Shown here: in pieces, positions 35,226-45,779 of the stretch | Numbering within the stretch: the stretch's first letter is position 1 | Layout of the letters: each line of letters opens with the position of its first letter | Origin: Moniliophthora roreri | Taxonomy: Eukaryota; Basidiomycota; Agaricomycetes; Agaricales; Marasmiaceae | Reading direction: 5' to 3' | Length of the DNA stretch: 64,000 nt | NCBI GenBank assembly: GCA_001466705.2 | Contig: LATX02000019.1 | Location: forward strand, 1-64,000 | Made by a program: the position numbers and the translations under genes | The notes under the pieces: generated by a model | What the model saw: only the letters and a program-made list of their open reading frames with translations | What the model was told of the DNA's origin: nothing | Databases searched by the model: none

Positions 35226-36366
35226 TAATACCACTTGAATGTGCTACACAAAAGAGCTGATCTGTTGATCAGATCAGACTCTCCTCTTGTCTACAGTCGC
35301 AGCGAAAAGATTTGCAATGCCTTATTGAGTAGATTACTCCCATGGCTTCCAAAATTTCCCAAATATGGCAAGAGGCATGTTACAGGTTCAGTGAAGACCC
35401 TCAACAAGACTGTCTCTTTTGTGGATTGTTTGAACAAAATCAATTTTGCTATATTGTAGAACTTTGAAACAGAAGGAAAAATTGAGGGAAATGACAACTA
35501 TGTGAAAATATCTGAGTTGCAATGTGTTCCCAGTGCAGATGGGAAACTCCTTCCTAATAAGGCATTGCAAATCTTTTCGCCATGACTGTATGTGTGTATG
35601 TGGTGATGTGCAGAGTGTGGTTTGGCATAATCAGTTGAGCTAAGCCCTCCATGCAGTATATGGGTATCTAGGATCAGAGTCTATTGCTAGTGCATAGGAG
35701 CTCCTTATTCTGTTTTCAGTGGTCAGAAATACTCTCAACTTCCATAGGAGTCATCAAGTATTCCCTTGTCCTATCTGTCCTATCTGATTGACTCATTCTT
35801 ATCTCTCATGTTTCATCTCTTATCTAGTGGTCCTATCTGATATCCGCCTTATCACTTTCATCCTATCTTCTAGGAATTATCATATCTTCATTCTGGACTA
35901 CAGATTGATTCTATACTTGATCTCATAGTCCATTATATATCTGATTTAGATATCATCATGTCTTTTCTCTTGGTATATTGTAGATATCATCCTGAGCCTG
36001 AATGAGCTCAATCTGAGAGTAAAGGAAAGTTGTTTAAAAATGAAAATGTCCCCTTGATACACCATATATATGTTCAACTATCAATGTGTCTCCTTTTGAA
36101 CAACATTGTATAGAGGTCCCTACAGGTTTCAGGATGCTAGATGCACAATATTGTGAGTCTATAAGTGACTTGGTACCCATGTGTGGCATACCATAAGTAC
36201 AATTACTTATAGCTTTGTGCCATCAAGTGTATATAGGCTTTGACTGACTATTCAGGCTCATATCAGTCCTTCTATTCCCATGTTTAATATTGTTTCAACC
36301 ATTTAAATATGTCCAAATGATGTTCATATGTGCAGAATTTGAAAGGTTTATGGTTTTGGTGTATTA
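35226..36366 (+). mobile_element. element Y, copy 2, inserted in X2
   Basis: It starts TAATACCACTTG and ends GGTGTATTA, with short inverted ends. ATGG flanks it exactly on both sides (35222-35225, 36367-36370). Comparison with X1 shows the uninterrupted X sequence across this point. No coding capacity. It contains the second MITE. Confidence 0.75.
35294..35588. mobile_element. MITE, Tc1/mariner type, second copy (295 bp)
   Basis: The inverted ends CAGTCGCAGCGAAAAGATTT and its near-complement at 35556-35588 flank 230 bp. TA is duplicated at 35292-35293 and 35589-35590. Same family as the MITE at 7116. Y1 (31.2 kb) shows the same site without it. CpG sites inside the ends survive in an otherwise CpG-free zone, suggesting a young insertion. 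Confidence 0.85.
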
Positions 36367-37222
36367 ATGGAGTCTGGCCACTAGGGTATCTGACCATATC
36401 CATGTGGGTATCTACTTCTCCAGGTGGTCTGGGCTCTATAATTTGTATTTTCTCTTTTCTAAGTTGGGTATCTATGAGTGGATGGGCATATCCATCCTGT
36501 ATTCATACAGTATTTTTCCTTTCCAGCATTCACACCTCAGCAAAAGTCTAGATGCTAAAGTTTCCAAGGTTGGAACATGCTGTTACTGTTCCTATCTCCT
36601 TTGACTACACATTCTCAGTCTTGTAAGCAGTAGTAGGCCTTTGAAAGTAGTTTCCTTCCTTTCGAGGTTGCCTTGTACTTAGTAATGCTATTTCATGCTG
36701 CTTTGCTGCATTTGAACTCTATTAAAAGATCAGTTGCTTTGACTCTGATCTGTCTATTGAAGTTCAGATGACAATTGTTCTTGATCATTCCTTTTCTAAG
36801 TCATTTCTCTGTCTCAATGTCTTTTCTAAGTACCTTCTGTACTGTTTGACTGCACATTGCACTTTGCAGATATCATATAAGTGAAAATGAAAACAAAATC
36901 CCTATAGATAGCACTTTGAGAGCTTGGTTAACTAGCCAATGCATTCATTTGGTCATAGTTAGATTCCCTACAGGTTTTGGGAGTGATCTGCTTTGGATCT
37001 GATACATAGATAAGTCAGAAAGTACAGCTTAGACACCTCTGTGTAGTGTATCATATAGCTCTTTGTACTTTCCAATGCACTATAGCTTCTCTAAGGCAAT
37101 GACTAGCAGACTGGGCTCACTCTAGTCCTTATTACCCATTATCTTGTGTTATATAAAAGTGTTCAGATTCAAAAGTAATAGAAATTGAATAAAATTGGGT
37201 CTTTTCTAGGTTTGCCATATTA

Positions 37223-38330
37223 CTACAAGATCAGTTAGATAAGCTAGCTGAGGTGAATGTCAGAAAAATCCTGAACACTGTAAAAACCTTTGATGAAGAT
37301 GAGCCAGATACTTTACAAGCATGGCTTGATAAACTGGAAATCCAGTTCAAAATGGCTGGGTTGACAGAAGGTGCCTCTAAAATTTATTCTGTGATGTGGA
37401 AAATGTCCTATAAGTTGCATACAGAGTTACAAGGGAGTAGCAAAGCCAAAGGCAACTCCTGGGAAGGCTTTAAAAAGCTCTTATTTAAGGAATTCCCTGA
37501 CTCTGCAGATATGGATAATGGGTTAACAGACAAGCTGTACTGTATAGTATTGAACAATCAGTACATTGGATTTGGTGGAGAAGCTAAAGAAGTACAATTG
37601 AGCATTCTTACTTGAGATCAAGAAACTTCTTGAGGCTCTGGCTCTACTTTCCAACCATGCTGCAGTACAGACATATTTGAGTGCATTTGAATCAACCTTT
37701 AAGACACATGTTTAACAGTGGATGGGGCTGTTTATGCTAAATAAGCTGGATAAAAGTAAAGAGGACCCCAGACAAAGACAAGATCCTTGGGAGCTTAAGA
37801 ATGTCATTGAACAGGCTGAGATTGTGATGTCAACCAATTCAGGAAACATTTATTTCCTTATTTCACAATAATCAGTGATTTTGGAAGAGATGCAGCCCAT
37901 TATACCAGGCATGGCCTTTTCTATGGGGATTCCTATACTATTGACAAATGTGCAGGTGAAGGCAGTGCAAGGACAAACTTCTAGCCAAGCTCCAACACCA
38001 CCAGCTGTAAAACAAGAGGAGATAGTACCATTGTTGGTTTCTAAAAAAGAGGAAAGGGAAAGGGATATGTATAGTCTAGGTGTAGCAGCAACAGTAGATG
38101 TGCACTAATGTACTATCTGAGCACAGAGCTAAGAAATTGAAAACTTGAAAAGGCAAATAATGAGTTTACTTGATGCTCTGGCAGTTCCAAAACCTCTTAG
38201 CCAAGGAATGCTGATGTTTACAATGAAAAGCTGGAGTTGGGTAGTAGAACACAAGGTATGGAGGCATCTTCTCAAGAGAGATTCCCCTGTACAATATTGA
38301 TGGAACTAAGAACCAAGCAGGGAGTATCTT
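37223..38330 (+). pseudogene. Ty3/gypsy gag, 3' part and linker
   Basis: VNVRKILNTVKTFDEDEPDT, TLQAWLDKLEIQFKMAG and SWEGFKKLLFKEFPDSAD are open to 37615, then the frame is broken by stops. This is the capsid-like region of fungal Ty3/gypsy gag. No CCHC zinc knuckle was seen. The following protease region is too decayed to identify. Confidence 0.65.
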
Positions 38331-39599
38331 GGAGGTTGTACAGTTGGAGTTGACTATTGGAGAGTATGTGGAGGCAGTAGAATTATTGGTAACAGACCTA
38401 GGCCCGCCATGGCTAAGGAAGGTCAACTCAGACATAGACTGGAGAGCTGGATTGATGAACAGAAGAGGAAGAAGTGAAGGATGAGGTGGAGGTAGAAGAG
38501 CAGTACCAGAGGATCAATGGGAATCATCAACAGAGGAGGAAGCAGTGGAAGGAGGAGATCCTGGAGAACACAACAGATGAGTTATGGGTGGCAGCTAGGG
38601 TAACATACTCAGCTGAATTAGCATATGAGGAGTTGAAGAAGAAGGAGAAGCAAAGCATGGAGGAGATTGTGCTGGCAGAATTCCACAGATATCAAAAGGT
38701 CTTCTCTGAAGAGGAATCTCACCACCTTTCAGAGCACAAGCTATATGACCATACCATTGATTTGAAGCCAGATGCACCTGTGACAATCTGGTCCAAGGTG
38801 TACCCCATGTCAGTAAATGAACAAGGAGAGCTGGACCAGTTCTTGGAGGAGAATCTGCACAAGGGATACATTGTCCCTTTCAAGTCACCTATGGCTTCTC
38901 CTGTTTTCTTTGTGAAGAAGAAAAATGGCAAGCTGTGATTTGTACAGGACTATTACAAGCTCAATGAGTTCACAGTCAAGAACTGATACCCACTTCTCCT
39001 TGCCTCTGATATCATCAATCAACTTAAAGGTGCTAAGTACTTCACAAAGCTGGATGTTTATTGGAGTTACAACAATGTTTGAATTAAGGAAGGAGATGAA
39101 TGGAAGGCAGCCTTTGTCACCAACCAAGGTCTCTTCAAACCCCAGGTCATGTCCTTTGGGTTAACAAACTCTCCAGCCACCTTCCAAGCACTCATGAACT
39201 CTATCTTCATGGATCTGATTGCCAAAGGGAAGGTTGCAGTATATCTAGATGACATTCTCATCTACAGCACCACCTTGGAGGAACACCATCAGACAACACA
39301 TGAAGTACTTTAGTGACTGCAGGAGAATGACCTCTATCTGTGTCCTGAAAAGTGTGAGTTTGATCAGGAGCAGGTGGAATACTTGGGTATGGTGATCTGT
39401 GAAGGGCAGATCAGCATGGACCCTGTCAAAGTTTGTGCAGTGAAAGAATGGGCAATCCCAAGGAATCTTTGTGAGCTCTGAGGTTTCCTGGGCTTTGCCA
39501 ATTTCTACCAGTGATTTATCAAGGGACTTTTCTAAGATTGCATGCCCTCTAAATAACCTAACCAAGAAGGACTGCTGCTGGAAGTAGGGAACCCGACAA
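38330..39599 (+). pseudogene. Ty3/gypsy protease end and reverse transcriptase
   Basis: After LLVTDLGPPWLRKVNSDIDW (the conserved segment behind the protease) the reverse transcriptase begins near 38690. Landmarks are SPMASPVFFVKKKNGKL, the [10 protein letters not shown] box with catalytic Asp pair at about 39240, and FLGFANFY. Stops interrupt it at 38935, 38983, 39078, 39312, 39478 and 39511. Several sit where the family has arginine CGA: FANFYRRFIK is expected, but the DNA reads CAG TGA TTT. Confidence 0.85.
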
Positions 39600-40064
39600 T
39601 GCCAGGCCTTCAAAATATTGAAGGAAGCCTTCACAAAGGAACCAATACTGGTAATGTAGGATCCTGCATGGCCAACTTGACTGGAAGTAGATGCCTCTGG
39701 CTATGCAACAGAAGGGGTGATCCTGCAGCAACTGGAGGATGGATTATGGCACCCTGTAGCATACAGGTCAGAGTCAATGGCATCTGCAGAGCAGAACTAT
39801 GAGATCTATGACAGAGAGATGCTTGCTATCATATGAGCATTGGAAGACTGGCATCATTACTTGGAGAGCCTATCTGAACCATTTGAGATCATCACTAATC
39901 ACTGGAATCTGGAATACTGGAGGACTGCTCAAGACTTATCTTGATGGCAAGCATGATGGTCCCTGTGGCACTTGCAATTTGACTTCTGACTGACTTACAA
40001 ACCAGGCAAGACCAACACTCAAGCTGATCCACTTTCTCATATTCCAACCTTTCAGGTCACAGGT
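39600..40064 (+). pseudogene. Ty3/gypsy RNase H
   Basis: In the pol frame, after a shift near 39600, it reads EVDASGYATEGVILQQLEDG, then SAEQNYEIYDREMLA and ALEDWHHYLE. These are the RNase H active-site blocks of Ty3/gypsy. YKPGKTNTQADPLSH closes the domain. Stops and small frame changes prevent translation. Confidence 0.75.
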
Positions 40065-41260
40065 GTGGAGGACAACCAGGGGCAAGTGGTATTACACCCA
40101 GAAAGGTTCATGAGAATTGATGTAGCAAGGGTGAAAGGGAGAGAACTAGAGGAGAGGATTTGTAAAGGGGCAGAGGAGGAAGCTGAGGTGTTGCAGGCAG
40201 TAGAGGAGTTGAAGAAGAGGGGTTCACAAAGGTTGATCAATGGACTGCTAGAGTGGGAGAAGGATAATGGGCTGGTGTACTACAAAGAGAAGCTCTACAT
40301 CTCTGGGGATAAGAGATTATGCACTGACATGCTCAAGCAATGCTATGATGCACTAATAGCAGGGCACCTGGGAGAGCATGGGACACTGGAACAGGTCAGC
40401 TGCTACTACTGGTGGCCAGGGATGGGTAACTTTGTCCAGAAGTATGTGCAGGAATGTGAAAAATGTCAGTGGAGCAAGCCAGCAATCCATCTGGATGCAA
40501 CTCTGCATCTGCATGATGTACCTAAGGGCTCATGGAATGTGGTGGGTGTAGACCTTGTTACAGAACTACCTGAGAGTCAAGGGTATGATGCTATCATCAC
40601 CTATATTGATCTCTATAGCAAACAAGTCTATGTCTCACTGACAATAACTACTCTTGATGCCAAAGGAGTTGCAGACCTACACTACTGAGAGATCTTCCAT
40701 CTTCATGGCATTCCACACAAGTTTGTGTCAGACAGAGGACCCTAATTCACAGCTCAAGTCACATGTGCACTCTACAAGCATCTAGAAATCCAAGGAGGTC
40801 TTACAATGGCTTACTACCCATTAGCAAATAGATAGACAGAGTGAGTAAACCAGGAAATTGAGCAATTCCTTCACCTGTTTGTAAGCAAACACCAAGATGA
40901 CTGGGTGGACTGGCTCCCTACTGCAGAGTTTGTACTCAATTCATAGGTCCACACTGCACACAACAAGAGTCTCTTTGAAGTTGTGTATGGGTACTGACCT
41001 GACTTCACCATCCCAGCAGGACAGCATATGAACAAGTTCTCTGCTTTAGAAGCATGCCTAGAGGGGCTGAAGAAGATTTGAGAGGAGGCAGAAGCAGCAT
41101 TGCAGATAGGGAAAGAGAAGATGAAGGAAGCATATGAGGAGGGGAAGAGAAAGGTGCATGAGTTCAAAGTGGGAGACAAGGTGTAGCTTGCAGCAAAAGA
41201 CATCAACATCCACCAAGCAAGCAGGAAGTTAGGCCCAAAGCAACTGGACCCCTTCAAAGT
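40065..41260 (+). pseudogene. Ty3/gypsy integrase
   Basis: Open to 40688, then broken by several stops. The zinc-binding HHCC module is HLGEH followed by CEKC. The DDE core shows VGVDLVTELP (first Asp), FVSDRGP (second Asp) and VNQEIEQF (Glu). A CGA-to-TGA type stop sits at the usual TERVNQ arginine. I see no CpG dinucleotide anywhere between 40081 and 41760. Confidence 0.85.
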
Positions 41261-41741
41261 GGAAGAATGCATAGAAGACTTGGACTACTATCTTAAGTTA
41301 CCTCCAACTATGAAGATCCACAATGTATTCCATATTAACTGCTTATTACTGTGGAAAGGCAATAAAGTCAATAGACAGCAGGCATCACCCTCAGAAGCAG
41401 TAGAGGTAGAAGGAGAGGAACAGCACTTGGTGGAGAAGGTATTAGACAGTCAAGTGTACAGAAAAAAGTTGTAGTACTTGGTGAAGTGGGAAGGATATGG
41501 AGAGGAAGAGGACAGTTGGGAGCCTGCAGAGAATCTGGAGCATGTGAAAGCCAAAGTGAAGCAATTCCACAGAAAGAATCCCAATACATTAACCAGAGTG
41601 GCTGTAGCACTCTTTGCAACACTACCATGGCAAGAACTCAAGAACTTTACTGAGGCAACCACAGACCTTGTATGGGAGAAGGGGAAGAGAGTAGGCCTAG
41701 GTCTATCATGGATGATAGACTCTAGAGAGGGGGTAATGTGA
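41261..41741 (+). pseudogene. chromodomain end of the Ty3/gypsy polyprotein
   Basis: NVFHINCLL near 41325 is the GPY-like end of the integrase. A TAG at 41472-41474 precedes YLVKWEGYGEEEDSWEPAEN, a chromodomain with its aromatic residues, placing the element among chromoviruses, a retrotransposon lineage that targets heterochromatin. The polypurine tract GAGAGGGGGTAA (41725-41736) follows just before the 3' LTR. Confidence 0.85.
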
Positions 41742-43947
41742 TGGAGCATAGCTTTTTCCTTTCTTTTTTCTTCTAAGTTCTCTTATCTTATCTTTTATCT
41801 TCCATATATTTATCTGATTGCTTACCTTATTTATACTACCACAGCCACTCTTTCAAAGAACATTCTATTTCACTCAGATTTCCTTCTGGTAATATGGAAA
41901 ACCTAGAAAAGACCCATTTTATTCATTTTACATTATTTTTGAATTGGAACACTTTAATATGACCTGGAAAAAAGGGTAATAAGGACTAGAGTGAGCCCAG
42001 TCTGCTAGTCATTGCCTTAGAGAAGCTATGGTGCCTTGGAAAGTACAAAGAGCTATATGATCTGCTATACAGAGGTGTCTAAGCTGTACTTTCTGACTTA
42101 TCTATGTATCAGATCCAAAGTGGATCACTCCCAGAACCTGTAGGGGACCTAACTATGGCCCAATGAATGCATTGGCTAGTTAACCAAGCTCTTGAAGTGC
42201 TATCAATGGGATTTTAATTTCTATTTTACCTTTCTATAACATCTGCAAAGTGCAACATGCAGTCAAACAGTACAGAGGTACTCAGAGGAGACATCAAAAT
42301 AGAAAAATGACTTAGAACAGGAATGATCACAGAATGATCCTCCTCCAAAGTCAATAATATGGATTAAAGTCAAAGCAGGCAATCTCTTAATAAAGAATTC
42401 ACCAGCAGCCAACAATATGCAAGAAACTAACTAGGTACAAAAGTCATCTCAGAGAGAAGGAAATCACTTCTGAAGGACATCCACTACCTACAGACAGATA
42501 CAATGAGACATACGAAGAATATCTAACATGTAAGAAGTTTTAAATAAGACTAAGCATGTATTGTCAAAGGAGATAGGAACAGTAACAGCATGTTCTGGCC
42601 TTGCAAACTTTGGCATCTAGGCCTCTGCAGATGTGTGGATACTAGAAAGGGAAATGCTGTAAAGAAGCGGGACAGATACAGCCATCTGCTTGTAGATACC
42701 TGACTTAGGAAAGAGAAAATACAAATTATAGAGCCCAGAACACCTGAAAACGAAGATACCTGTGTGGATATGGTCGGATACCCTAGTGGCCAGACTCTGT
42801 GACATCCGAATATTCCCTCTTTTGGTATCTCAGTCACTCATTTATCATTTCCTGAATTATCAGACATTATTTATAATTTTCTGTAGATATATTCCATGGA
42901 CCATATATAGGGACAGCTAGATATTCATACATACTCAAGTAACTCTGCCTCCTCTGATTGTGAATACATGAAGAGTTTGTTTGGTGTATAAATTTGTGTG
43001 CCATTTCAGTTTTGCTTTCTCACTTTAGGCCCTGGAGATTGGTCCTGAGTGACTCCAGAGAGATAGACATCTGATAACAAACTTGCATTGTAAGAGATAA
43101 GAGTAACATCTTGAGTGCATTATAGCACTTTTCTAAGAGACACTTTACACCAAGAAGGAGCCTTGAGCACTTGGAGTGTGGCCTGTGTTGGGTATTAGGT
43201 TTTGACACACTTAGAGTCTTAGCAAGAGGTGTGCCTGTGCTGAGCTCTTTGTAGAAGTTGGTCTAGGACCTTTTCCAGTATGCTGTGTGCTGTAGTAGTC
43301 TTAAAGAAGTCTTGAACTCCATAGGGTCAGACTATATTAGCTATTAAGTCTTTGTATGGGACTGTAGCTCTTGTGTTTGTGCTTTGTGCACCGTGTTCTT
43401 TGTGTTTTGTGTGTGTTTGTGATATAAACCCTTTTTAAAACCCATATATACTCCTCTGGAGGTGAACCTCTTGAAGTAGATTGCTTTAATAAGAGAGAAT
43501 CAACCTAGCTAAGAGTTTTGTTGGCATTCTAAGTGTGGTAACTCTGATTACACTGATCCACACTTGCACAACAACCTGAGTTAGACTTTTGGAGGTTATC
43601 TTTTGGGTAGTTTTCCATTAGTCTTATTATAGACAAATTACTGGATTATTATTTCATTTCCATCAGTTATTCTTGCTGAGATAGACTCACTGTATTTATA
43701 CTGGACCTTTGTAGCCTAGTTCTCCATCTTGACCTCTTGGTCATTTGGGCTAGACAAGTATTCTTTGTACATATCCCTCAGTAGCTATACTAACTTGGTC
43801 ATTTGGGCTAGGCATTGACCTTGTGTCTGTTGAGTTCAATGTCATATTGACCTAGAGTCTACACCAGATCATCCCTTTCCCTTATCCTTTCCTAACTCAA
43901 GTGTAGAGGGTTCTACTCACTGTGACAAGAGTCATTGCAGCACCACA
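41737..43947 (+). mobile_element. 3' LTR of the Ty3/gypsy element, split by X3
   Basis: It begins TGTGATGGAGCATAGC behind the polypurine tract, stops at 41889, resumes at 43645 and ends GCACCACA at 43947. The uninterrupted length is about 455 bp. The solo LTR at 49497-49944 shows the intact arrangement (CCTTCTGGATCATTC). The 3' portion is also present a second time at 46432-46734 in the tandem duplication. Confidence 0.75.
41890..43640 (+). mobile_element. element X, copy 3, inserted in the LTR
   Basis: 1,751 bp from TAATATGGAAAACC to GACAAATTA. CTGG is duplicated exactly at 41886-41889 and 43641-43644. No open frame. Same family as X1 and X2. Confidence 0.8.
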
Positions 43948-43969
43948 AAAACACTCTTCAACAATTGGT

Positions 43970-44374
43970 AGCAGCAATGCTACAACAAATGCAGCTGAAT
44001 ACTGCTCAGAATGATATTGCAAAAAACTGAGAAACTCAGTAATGGGGACAGTAGCACATAATGACAAAGCTACTAAGATAAAATCCTCTGACGGTAAAGG
44101 CAAGAAGTTGGAAATATCCATTACCCCACCCAAGGGTTTTGATAAATCCACATATGGTGACCTGGAAAATCTATTGAAATCAAATGTGCAACCAAGGAAA
44201 GAACAACCTAAAAAGGACAAAATAAACAAAGACAGAGAAGATAAGTCACCTAGTGAAGAGATTCCTATAACAAACAAAATGCCAACTCAAGTATATTTTG
44301 ATGACCACAAGGTCAATTTATTCTGTTTGGACCTTGTGTGGAATGTTGTTAGATCAAATGATCCTCCCATGTAG
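43970..44374 (+). pseudogene. gag-like remnant after the LTR
   Basis: MLQQMQLNTAQNDIAKN starts 28 bases after the LTR end and, after two stops, continues with KGKKLEISITPPKGFDKSTY and a lysine-rich QPKKDKINKDREDK stretch to 44374. TTGGTAGCAGCA between LTR and ATG could be a primer-binding site. If so, this LTR also served as the 5' LTR of a second element. The identical copy is at 46757-47161. Confidence 0.45.
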
Positions 44375-45779
44375 CCACTGGTCCTATACATGGACCTTCT
44401 TCCTTTCCCATTGGTTTACTTCTGTGTAGCCCACTTCTTCCATCTGATTGGCAGACATCACAGTTCAGACACTCCATGTATTCACTGTCATTCCACCTTC
44501 CATACAACCCTCTAGGTCATTATTGATTTCCTGCATAATCGATACCCAGTACCAGTGATATGCATAACTTTTACCTTTTATTTTGCATGCAAATAGAGAA
44601 TATTTTGCACTTTTATGGTTGAAAATGAAAGATATAAGGGAATTGAGGACTAGTGTGAGCCCTGAGCAGCTAGTCAAAGCAAGTAGTAGAGAAGGATACA
44701 AAATATTAGCAGAGTAATGGTTGATGGTAGGCCATACAAGGGTACCAGACCACTGCTAGTATGAAAATAAACAGCAAATCTGAACACAGAGGAGCATCCT
44801 GAAACCTGTAGAGAAACACACCACATCACACCTCTCTATTGAAAGCATACCAAAGGGAATATTTTCACTTTTAATAATATTTTCAAACCATGCCCAATTG
44901 GAAGGAAGAATAAAAGCCTTCAATGATACACCTACAAGAACATTATTGAGAAACAGATATGAAACAGAGAATGACAAATTATGGGCGAGGGATACTCGAG
45001 ATACCGAATAACAAATTGAAGAATGAAATAGAGGATTGGCTACCAGAAGGGTGCCTGTATCATGGAAAAATGGAAGACAAAGCTGTATGACAAGAAGCCA
45101 GCATGGCCAAGCCTACGCATATGCTTTAGACATGAAAAAGGAAGCATATTATGCATCCAGAAAGCAGATGATAGTAGAAGGAAAAGGAAGGAATTATGCA
45201 GAATGGCATGGAAGTAAAATATTTTCAAACAGAGTTGGAAGGAGAGCTGTCTGATAAAGAAAATTGCAAACGGTTAGTATCAGAAGACTGCACAATCGTC
45301 AAAGAAAAAGAATAAAAGAGATTATGGCTATGAAGCCTGACTACAATTGGACACTGTGACAGAGAAATTACCAAACACAGCTCAGTTTATATAATATTTA
45401 GCACCCAACTCAGTTTTATTTGTATTTGTGACAGATATATTAGATTATTTATATTGTAGGATATATAAGGGGATGTGTTTTGTAGGTGGAAGGCAGGAGA
45501 GATACTGCCCACTGATTACCAGAGTGTATGACATTGTTGTTCAGGTAGAAGAGCTACCAACAATCAGTATTTTTCAACCACTTCGGGCTCTAGCTTATTT
45601 AGTTGTGCAAGAGGTGCAGGCTAGTTGAGACCTGAGATTGTAACCCAAACTAGAGATATAAACAAAAGCTAGGAAGAGCTTAGTTTTTAATGCAAGAGGC
45701 ATGTTTTCTGATAAGAGAAGCATTGCATCAGTCTACTAAGAGGATAGCTGACATGCATCAGTATAGTCTGGTGTTTCAA
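44375..45779. other. X-related AT-rich sequence
   Basis: GTGTGAGCCCTGAGCAGCTAGTC (44660) and AAACCTGTAGAGAA (44808) resemble X1 positions 32215 and 32360, so a diverged relative of X probably lies here. The 72-codon frame at 45036-45254 and others have no domain. The same sequence recurs in unit 2. Confidence 0.4.

Larger units (their letters stand above)
34384..37222 (-). mobile_element. element X, copy 2, inserted in gag
   Basis: Reverse copy of X. It starts at 37222 (TAATATGGCAAACC on the minus strand) and ends at 34384. Flanks CTGC (34380-34383) and CTAC (37223-37226) look like a 4-bp target duplication with one later change. It is itself interrupted by Y2 (35226-36366). Confidence 0.75.
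42993..45779. repeat. 2,787-bp tandem duplication, unit 1
   Basis: Covers the 3' 650 bp of X3, the second half of the LTR, a gag-like remnant and an X-related sequence. Unit 2 (45780-48566) matches it base for base wherever checked, apart from three C/T differences in the first 30 bases. Confidence 0.9.

Noticed and set aside
32113..37222. X1 and X2 as the paired LTRs of one element
   Set aside because: They are in opposite orientation, and X2 has its own target duplication inside gag.
44042..45628. Small frames in the tandem duplication as host genes
   Set aside because: They are duplicated retroelement-derived sequence with stops in frame upstream.
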